Assembly (NCBI GenBank): GCA_017626655.1
Contig: JAGAIH010000015.1
Coordinates: 1-9,570 of the forward strand
Source of the DNA: Clostridia bacterium
GTDB lineage: Bacteria; Bacillota_A; Clostridia; Oscillospirales; CAG-272
DNA length: 9,570 bases
Reading direction: 5' to 3'
This document shows, in pieces, positions 4,773 to 9,570 of the stretch (within the stretch, counting starts at the first letter, position 1; each line of letters starts with the position of its first letter). A model generated the notes under the pieces. That model was not told the origin of the DNA, made no database searches, and was given only the letters and a program-made list of their open reading frames with translations. The translations under genes and the position numbers were made by a program.

Positions 4773-4935
4773 AACACTTGTAAAACCAGCGTTCTGGGTG
4801 AGTGGCTAACTTTCCTACCGCTTTTTGAATTTCGCCCCTCCAAAAAACAAGCAATTGTATCAATTGTTTTAACACTTTTATCCGCATGGTTGTAGGAGCG
4901 TAACTGTAATCCAGGTAAGTTGGCTTACAAATACT

Positions 4936-4991
4936 CTCCTCATCCACCGCTTCGCGGTCCCCCTTCTCCGCTGGAGAAGGCAAGGGAACGG
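4936..4991. repeat. Right inverted-repeat arm of the MITE-like element
   Basis: Inverted copy of the left arm with 52 of 56 positions matching. Its hairpins are ACCGC/GCGGT around TTC (4946-4958) and CCTTCTCC/GGAGAAGG around GCT (4962-4980). The C:G to T:A change in the second hairpin keeps the stem perfect. Confidence 0.85.
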
Positions 4992-5091
4992 TCAACACAC
5001 CGATAAACCCCAAATTTGAAAGCCAACCAAACAGTTTGTCCCCCACAATGTGACAGAATTCTGAAATCTTTTTCCACGTCCCCAAAACCCA

Positions 5092-5120
5092 TTGACAAAA
5101 TCCATTGGATGTGATATAAT
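5092..5120 (+). promoter_or_regulatory. Perfect consensus sigma-A promoter of the two-domain lipoprotein gene
   Basis: TTGACA (5092-5097), 17-base spacer, TATAAT (5115-5120), with TG at 5112-5113 giving an extended -10. Every recognised element matches consensus, predicting very strong constitutive transcription. The start would be near 5127, with a leader of about 54 bases. Confidence 0.92.
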
Positions 5121-5180
5121 ACGAAACTGTTTGGGGCGAAAAACCATGGCCCCACAATAAAAAAGAAAGGAAAACACATC

Positions 5181-6485
5181 ATGAGAAAGCATCTTCTGAT
5201 CCTGCTGGCTCTGGTCGCCGCTCTGTCCCTGGTCTTCGTGGCCTGCGACAAGACCCCCGACGAGCCCGCCGACACCACCGCCTCCACCGACGCTCCCACC
5301 GAGGAGCCCACCGACGCTCCCACCGAGCCCGAGTCCGAGAACGTGACCGAGCCCGCTACCGAGGAGGGCACTACCGCCGCGCCCGAGACACAGGAGCCCG
5401 AGACCCAGGAGCCTGAGACTCAGGAGCCCGAGACCGAGGAGCCCGAGACCGAGGCCCCCGAGACCGAGGAGCCCGAGACCGAGCCCCAGGTCCCCCACTA
5501 CGACAACTACAACGTTCCCCAGGACCTCTGGACCGTCACCGGCCACTGCCCCGGCCTCGTCGGTAAGGAGGGCCACGGCAACTCCGGCATGGTGGCCGCA
5601 GGCGGTGTCGAGTCCGGCGCTCTGCTGCACCAGGGCTCCATCTACCTGGGCGAGATCGACCTGTCCATCTACGAGAAGGTGGTCCTCATGTGGGGCTGCG
5701 ACAACTCCAGCGTGACCCAGGGCCATTACGACCAGAGCGCCAACAACCGCATTATGCTGGTCAGCGCTGAGGTCAGCGGCACCGCTCCCGCCGAGGGCAC
5801 CGTTATCGCCGGCGGCACCTATGAGCTCCACGGCTGGGCTGTCCAGGCCTTCGAGATCGACCTAACCGAGATCGACTACAACGGCCCCGTCTACGTCTGC
5901 ATCGACACCCTTCCCGATACCTTCGCCCTGTTCTCCTCCGTGGAGTTCATCGGCGCTGAGATCCCCGCCGAGGAGATCGTGGAGCCCGTTGACATCGACC
6001 TGACCACCGTCACTGCCACCGGTAGCTGGCCCACCGTGGACGTTCCCGTGAATGCCCCCGCTCTGGGTCTCGGCGAGGATCAGCACGTCCTCGCTCTGCA
6101 CTATGGCTCCATCGTACTGGGCGAGATGGACCTCTCCAAGTTCTCCAAGGTCACCGTTACCTACGTCACCCCCTGCGGTGAGCTGAACGGCTCCAACTTC
6201 AACGCCGAGTACGAGGCTACCGGCAAGCGTGTTCTCCTGCTGAACACCCTCTCCGCCGTCCAGGAGGGCACCGCCTTCGAGATGCTGCCCGCTGAGGACG
6301 CCATCATCGCCACCAACCACTACGAGATGTCCTCCACCCTCAACGAGGTCAAGACCGTGGAGATCGACCTGACCGAGATCGATTACAACGGCCAGGTGAT
6401 CCTCTCCTTCGATGCCCGTAACGAGAGCAACGAGTTCGGCGCCATCGGCTACCTGGTCTACGTCACCGGTATCACCTTCGCGTAA
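5181..6485 (+). CDS. Surface lipoprotein with acidic repeat linker and two tandem beta-rich domains (434 aa)
   Basis: Residues 1-22 form a lipoprotein signal (M-R-K-H, Leu-rich core, F-V-A-C with Cys22). Residues about 23-105 are a Pro/Glu/Thr linker that includes seven pentapeptide units of the P-E-T-Q/E-E type (residues 68-102), a typical spacer lifting domains off the surface. Two related domains follow, roughly 108-262 and 268-434. They share G-S-I-x-L-G-E-x-D-L-S (152-162 and 309-319) and an identical E-I-D-L-T-E-I-D-Y-N-G (225-235 and 394-404). The strand-rich pattern suggests a carbohydrate-binding-like beta-sandwich, but I do not recognise a named family, so ligand binding is a guess. 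GAAAGGA lies 9 bases before the ATG. Codons are strongly biased to GAG, GAC, ACC, GCC and CTG. Together with the consensus promoter, this predicts an abundant protein. It is a single-gene unit with its own terminator. Confidence 0.9.
   Translation: MRKHLLILLALVAALSLVFVACDKTPDEPADTTASTDAPTEEPTDAPTEPESENVTEPATEEGTTAAPETQEPETQEPETQEPETEEPETEAPETEEPETEPQVPHYDNYNVPQDLWTVTGHCPGLVGKEGHGNSGMVAAGGVESGALLHQGSIYLGEIDLSIYEKVVLMWGCDNSSVTQGHYDQSANNRIMLVSAEVSGTAPAEGTVIAGGTYELHGWAVQAFEIDLTEIDYNGPVYVCIDTLPDTFALFSSVEFIGAEIPAEEIVEPVDIDLTTVTATGSWPTVDVPVNAPALGLGEDQHVLALHYGSIVLGEMDLSKFSKVTVTYVTPCGELNGSNFNAEYEATGKRVLLLNTLSAVQEGTAFEMLPAEDAIIATNHYEMSSTLNEVKTVEIDLTEIDYNGQVILSFDARNESNEFGAIGYLVYVTGITFA
5382..5486 (+). 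repeat. Seven 15-bp in-frame tandem repeats (P-E-T-x-x linker)
   Basis: Seven consecutive 15-base units of the form CCC-GAG-ACC-CAG/GAG-GAG, each encoding P-E-T-Q-E or P-E-T-E-x. The unit length keeps frame, so copy number can vary by slippage and change linker length without breaking the gene. Confidence 0.85.
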
Positions 6486-6505
6486 TTCCCTTCCATAACA
6501 AAATC

Positions 6506-6537
6506 AACCCCCTTGCCGTTTGGCGAGGGGGTTTTCT
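6506..6537. terminator. Bidirectional rho-independent terminator
   Basis: A 12-bp stem (6506-6517 with 6522-6533, one G-T pair) closes a GTTT loop. TTTTCTT follows on the plus strand, serving the lipoprotein gene. On the minus strand the stem is followed by TGATTTTGTT, serving the convergent helicase gene whose stop is at 6553. Confidence 0.88.
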
Positions 6538-6552
6538 TGGTGTATGGAATTT

Positions 6553-8910
6553 TCAGCACTCCGCAAGCATCTCGGCAAGCCGCGCCTCGGCCTCGTCGGG
6601 GCGCAGGCGGTCGGCGGCGTAGGCCTTGCGGAGCAGCTCGGCGGGAACGTGCTCGTCGTACTTCTCAAAGATGGGCACCTCGCCGCTCTGGACAAGGCTC
6701 TCGCAATCGATGCCGTCTGTCTCCACGATACCGCACAGGTGGGAGAGAAGGTCGTAGTCGTTCCCTCTCTCCATGCGGAAGGTCATGTAGTAGCAGCCCT
6801 CGAATTCCAGGTTGCTGACCTTGCAGAGGGAGGCGTTGCGAGCCATGAACTTCCGCAGAGTACGGAAGGAGCGGGTACCCAGCCAGGGGAACAGGCACCA
6901 GGTGTAGCCCCCCAGGGAGATCAGGGAATGGGTGAGCATCCCCGTGTTCCGCGCTACGTGACGGGCCACCTCGATGCGCTTCCGCGCGTTGGGCTTGAGG
7001 TAGGGGTAGACCGTATCCTCCTCCAGGATGCGGCGCATCCGCCGGACGATCTTGGTGTGGATCTCCCCGAAGTCTCCCGGCCAGGAGACCTCCATCTTGC
7101 CGTCCACCTGCTTAACGTAGATGAGTTTGCGCTGGATATCCAGCTCCTCCACCTCCCAGACGCGGCCCGCAAGGGCGAAGCGATCCCCCACGGGGGGCGG
7201 GGTGGTGATGGTGCCGATCTCGTCGGATCCCGCGCGGACGGTGAAGTCCTCGGAGTCCTTGAACACGGCGTAGAACTTGAAGCTCTTCAGCAGTCGCTCA
7301 CCCGCCATGCCCACGATCAGCCCCTTTTCCTCGGTCATCTCAATGAAGTCATGCTCGATCATGGACACCATGAGGGTGCGGTAGTCCTCCTTGGTCACCT
7401 CCGAGAAGGGGGGCAGGGACAGGACCCGTTCGGCCAGGCGGCGGGGGGACAGCTCCCCCGAGGCGGCCAGCACCGACAGGGTCTGGTGGAAGAGGAGGGA
7501 CATGGGCATCTTGCGGCGCTGGGGCGGCTCGATGAAGCGCTCCTCGATGTAGAGCTGGATGATGGCGATGCCCCGCAGAAGCTCCCAGGGGATCAGCTGG
7601 GGCAGGGGGGTGTTGGGCAGGGGGTCCTCCTCGCGGAAGACCATCATCATCTCGGGGGGCTCTCCCCGCCGTCCCGACCGTCCCAGCCGCTGGAGGAAGG
7701 AGGTGACGCTGTTGGGGGCCTGGCTTTGCAGGACCCGCTCCAGGCGACCTATGTCGATGCCCAGTTCCATGGTGACGGTGGCGCAGGTGACGGCGAAGAT
7801 CTCCTCGTCCTTCATCTTGGCCTCGGCCTCCTCGCGGATGGAGGCGGAGAGGTTGCCGTGGTGGATCAGAAACACGTCCTGCTCCCCGCGGGCCTTGGCG
7901 ATCTGGCGGAGGGTGGCGCAGAGGTATTCGGTCTCCTCGCGGGAATTGGAGAAGACCAGGGATTTCTTGTCCTTGACGCAGTCGTACATATACTCGTAGC
8001 CCGCGTCCAGGGGGTGGGCGGCGGTCTTTGGGAGGGCGGACTCCACCATGGAGGCGGCTACGGCCTGGGCGGTGGAGAGGTCAAGGGCCTTTTCAAAGTC
8101 TGTGATCTCACCGCCCCCCTCCGTATTGCCCTCGGTCATGTCGTCGCAGCCATCCTGTTGAGGATCGGCAGGCTCCACCGACTGGTTATCCTTGGCGTTC
8201 TGGATATAGAAATGCTCCAGACCCAGCCGCCACTTGATCTTGCCCTCCTCAAAGGTGGGGACGTCCACGGGGATACCCGTATCTCCCGCCAGCCAGTCTG
8301 CGGCGAGGTTGGGGTCGCCAATGGTGGCCGACAGACCGATACGGCGGGGGGTACGGCCGATGAGGTGGCCGATGCGGGTGAGCTGGCAGATGATCTGGTT
8401 GCCCCGATCCGAGCCTGTGAGGGTGTGGATCTCGTCGATGACGATGTAGCGGAGGTCACCGAACAGCCGCAAAATATCGTTGGAGCGGTTGATGAGCATG
8501 GCCTCCAGGGACTCGGGGGTGATCTGCAAAATGCCCGAGGGCTTTTCCAACAGCTTTTTCTTGTGTGACTGGGCCACGTCCCCGTGCCAGCGGGTCACGC
8601 GGATGCCCGTCATGTCCAGAAGCTCCTCCATGCGCCCAAACTGGTCGTTGATGAGGGACTTCAAAGGGCAGATGTACAGCGCCCCCACACTCATGGGCGG
8701 GTTCTCGCAGAGGTCGGACAGAATGGGGAAAAAGGCCGCCTCGGTCTTGCCGCTGGCGGTGGAGGAGGTGAGCAGGAGGTGGTGGTCGGTCAGAAACAGC
8801 GTTCTCGCCGCCGCCACCTGTACCCCACGCAAAGACTCCCAGCGGTGGGTGAAGATGTACTCACGGATGAATTCGGGAAAGCGTTCGAATATGCGGTCGG
8901 CTTCGGTCAT
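6553..8910 (-). CDS. Lhr-like superfamily 2 DEAD/DEAH-box helicase (785 aa)
   Basis: An ATP-driven nucleic-acid helicase or translocase of the Lhr-like branch. RecA domain 1 has motif I T-A-S-G-K-T (51-56), Ia P-L-K-S-L-I-N-D (82-89), Ib T-P-E-S (131-134), II D-E-I-H (159-162) and III S-A-T (194-196). RecA domain 2 has motif IV L-V-F-S-N-S-R (318-324), V A-T-V-T-M-E-L-G-I-D-I-G (377-388) and VI Q-R-L-G-R-S-G-R-R-G (407-416). All catalytic residues are present. A hydrophilic, Asp/Glu/Gly-rich insert (about 238-272) separates the two RecA domains. Residues 417-785 fit a winged-helix plus Lhr-core C-terminal region. The protein is about half the length of full Lhr and lacks its extra C-terminal domains. 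The ATG at 8910 is chosen because AAAGGAG (8916-8922) lies 5 bases upstream; the frame extends 10 codons further through the repeat tract. Likely role is DNA repair or nucleic-acid processing; the exact substrate is unknown. Confidence 0.93.
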   Translation of the reverse strand: MTEADRIFERFPEFIREYIFTHRWESLRGVQVAAARTLFLTDHHLLLTSSTASGKTEAAFFPILSDLCENPPMSVGALYICPLKSLINDQFGRMEELLDMTGIRVTRWHGDVAQSHKKKLLEKPSGILQITPESLEAMLINRSNDILRLFGDLRYIVIDEIHTLTGSDRGNQIICQLTRIGHLIGRTPRRIGLSATIGDPNLAADWLAGDTGIPVDVPTFEEGKIKWRLGLEHFYIQNAKDNQSVEPADPQQDGCDDMTEGNTEGGGEITDFEKALDLSTAQAVAASMVESALPKTAAHPLDAGYEYMYDCVKDKKSLVFSNSREETEYLCATLRQIAKARGEQDVFLIHHGNLSASIREEAEAKMKDEEIFAVTCATVTMELGIDIGRLERVLQSQAPNSVTSFLQRLGRSGRRGEPPEMMMVFREEDPLPNTPLPQLIPWELLRGIAIIQLYIEERFIEPPQRRKMPMSLLFHQTLSVLAASGELSPRRLAERVLSLPPFSEVTKEDYRTLMVSMIEHDFIEMTEEKGLIVGMAGERLLKSFKFYAVFKDSEDFTVRAGSDEIGTITTPPPVGDRFALAGRVWEVEELDIQRKLIYVKQVDGKMEVSWPGDFGEIHTKIVRRMRRILEEDTVYPYLKPNARKRIEVARHVARNTGMLTHSLISLGGYTWCLFPWLGTRSFRTLRKFMARNASLCKVSNLEFEGCYYMTFRMERGNDYDLLSHLCGIVETDGIDCESLVQSGEVPIFEKYDEHVPAELLRKAYAADRLRPDEAEARLAEMLAEC

Positions 8911-8915
8911 GGGGG

Positions 8916-8922
8916 CTCCTTT
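8916..8922 (-). promoter_or_regulatory. Ribosome binding site of the helicase gene
   Basis: AAAGGAG on the minus strand, 5 bases before ATG 8910. It fixes the helicase start and lies 5 bases from the heptamer repeat tract. Confidence 0.8.
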
Positions 8923-8927
8923 CGGAA

Positions 8928-8955
8928 ATGCAAAATGCAAAGTGCAAAATGCAAA
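8928..8955. repeat. Four tandem heptanucleotide units (ATGCAAA)
   Basis: Three perfect ATGCAAA units and one GTGCAAA (third unit, 8942-8948) in direct tandem. The tract lies in the 72-base spacer between the membrane protein stop and the helicase start, immediately upstream of the helicase ribosome binding site. Seven is not a multiple of three, but the tract lies outside both chosen coding regions. Confidence 0.9.
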
Positions 8956-8982
8956 ATTGTGATGCTGAAAAGCTTTTTTGTT

Positions 8983-9570
8983 TCAAATGCCCAATATCCA
9001 CTCCCCAAGGGGAACGGCGGCGAACAAGGAGAAGAAGGCAAGGACAAAGCTCGCAATGCCCAGAACCGTCCACATGGTCGCCACTGCGGATTCTTCCTCG
9101 GTATAGCCGGTTCGCAGATTAGACAGGATGATCTGAGACACGATGAAATGAAGGGCAAGGGGGATCAGTCCAATCGTCGCAAAGCCCAGACTCAGCACGT
9201 TGATCCCCGCAAAAATCAGATGTATCAAGGTCGTGATACGGGTATAGCGAACCATTTTCGCCTCCCTTTTACCCGAGATACGCGGCTTGCCCAACAGCTC
9301 GCGCAGGGGAGTATGTACCCGCCCGCAGGCCTTGGAAACGGTCTCGTCACACTGTACCACGGCGGCGGTCACCATCCAAAGGAACAGAGCGATCACGCCG
9401 AGAACCCCTACGGAGATCAATACCGCCGAAACACCTTCCAAAACGACAATGCGGTGCGCCTCCAACTGTTGAACTAGTGTCTCACCGCCAAAACCGCACA
9501 GAAAACAGCCTATCCCACATCCAAGCCAAATACGCAGGGCACGATGGGTGGCGGAATCAGATCTTTTCAT
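8983..9570 (-). CDS. Integral membrane protein of unknown function, 195 aa (start at window edge)
   Basis: Hydrophobic segments near residues 12-29, 46-72, 112-150 (long enough for two helices) and 166-190 predict four or five membrane helices. A basic cytoplasmic-type loop lies at about 85-110 (R-I-S-G-K-R-E-A-K). I do not recognise the family; the pattern resembles small clostridial DUF-type membrane proteins. The ATG occupies the last three bases of the window. The ribosome binding site cannot be seen and the true start could be further upstream. It precedes the helicase by 72 bases on the same strand without a clear terminator, so they may be co-transcribed. Functional linkage is not shown. 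Confidence 0.75.
   Translation of the reverse strand: MKRSDSATHRALRIWLGCGIGCFLCGFGGETLVQQLEAHRIVVLEGVSAVLISVGVLGVIALFLWMVTAAVVQCDETVSKACGRVHTPLRELLGKPRISGKREAKMVRYTRITTLIHLIFAGINVLSLGFATIGLIPLALHFIVSQIILSNLRTGYTEEESAVATMWTVLGIASFVLAFFSLFAAVPLGEWILGI

Larger units (their letters stand above)
4696..5020. mobile_element. MITE-like inverted-repeat element, about 325 bp, no coding capacity
   Basis: Two inverted 56-bp arms (4717-4772 and 4936-4991) differ at only 4 positions. Weaker inverted similarity continues outward, to TTCAAATT at 4696-4703 and AATTTGAA at 5013-5020, with an 8-base length difference. It also continues inward to about 4788 and 4921. The roughly 130 bp in the centre contain no plausible gene; the minus-strand open frame across the element is incidental. 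The layout is that of a non-autonomous miniature element mobilised by an absent transposase. The arm motif (short GC hairpins, then GGTGGATGAGG) resembles dispersed repeats I recall from Oscillospirales genomes. No target-site duplication is certain. It fills most of the spacer between the XRE terminator and the next promoter. Confidence 0.7.

Noticed and set aside
4678..5157. 159-codon minus-strand open frame across the MITE-like element
   Set aside because: It lies across inverted repeats and a promoter, has no ribosome binding site, and its sequence is explained by the repeat arms.
5382..5486. CRISPR-like direct repeats
   Set aside because: Units are contiguous 15-mers without spacers and in frame inside a coding region. 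The heptamers at 8928-8955 likewise lack spacers, and no cas genes are present.
4992..5831. 279-codon minus-strand open frame opposite the lipoprotein
   Set aside because: It is the shadow of the biased codons and 15-bp repeats of the plus-strand gene, giving a Gly/Leu repeat product, and it crosses the consensus promoter.
6520..8568. 682-codon open frame antisense to the helicase
   Set aside because: It mirrors the helicase codons in a G+C-rich gene, has no ribosome binding site, and gives a low-complexity Gly/His/Leu/Val-rich product. The minus-strand helicase has all motifs.
8911..8982. Promoter or terminator between the membrane protein and the helicase
   Set aside because: An AAAAGCTTTT palindrome and a TTGAAA box are present, but no matching -10 or stable stem with T-run could be placed.
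1..9570. A complete new defence, toxin-antitoxin or biosynthetic system
   Set aside because: The helicase, XRE pair and lipoproteins are in separate units with no shared operon logic. Nothing in the sequence ties them into one system.

Overview
The window looks like chromosomal DNA of a gut-type Clostridia bacterium, probably Oscillospirales (Ruminococcaceae/Oscillospiraceae). The grounds are an intact NrdR, small proteins resembling the clostridial families DUF6514 and DUF6809, strong AAAGGAG-type ribosome binding sites in front of most genes, sigma-A promoters close to consensus, and G+C-rich coding regions separated by A+T-richer spacers. This placement is inferred from gene content; no rRNA or other decisive marker is present.

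Left part (1-3138, all minus strand). Transcription runs leftward: a DUF6514-like small protein, then nrdR with its own promoter and a clear terminator, then a lipid-anchored serpin protease inhibitor, then an unrecognised lipoprotein, then the first 11 codons of a gene that leaves the window. Serpin and lipoprotein are 84 bases apart with no terminator between them, so they may be one envelope unit.

Middle part (3139-5180, mixed strands, A+T-richer spacers). A short two-helix membrane protein has its own promoter (plus). A DUF6809-like gene (minus) is broken by a one-base frameshift. Divergent from it are two tandem, 82% identical 72-residue XRE-type regulators (plus) ending in a strong terminator. 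The regulator and DUF6809-like promoters overlap back to back, with a palindrome beside them. Next comes a 325-bp inverted-repeat element (MITE-like) whose two arms differ by a compensatory base-pair change inside a hairpin.

Right part (5181-9570). A two-domain cell-surface lipoprotein on the plus strand has a perfect consensus extended -10 promoter, strongly biased codons and an acidic Pro/Glu/Thr repeat linker, so it is probably made in large amounts. A bidirectional terminator separates it from a convergent minus-strand unit: a four-to-five-helix membrane protein at the right edge, then a 785-residue Lhr-like superfamily 2 helicase. A heptanucleotide tandem repeat lies just upstream of the helicase ribosome binding site.

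I see no tRNA, rRNA, CRISPR array, phage genes or complete transposase. No convincing new multi-gene system is visible. The most unusual features are the MITE with covarying arms, the XRE pair facing a broken small gene, and the surface-anchored serpin with its structured leader.
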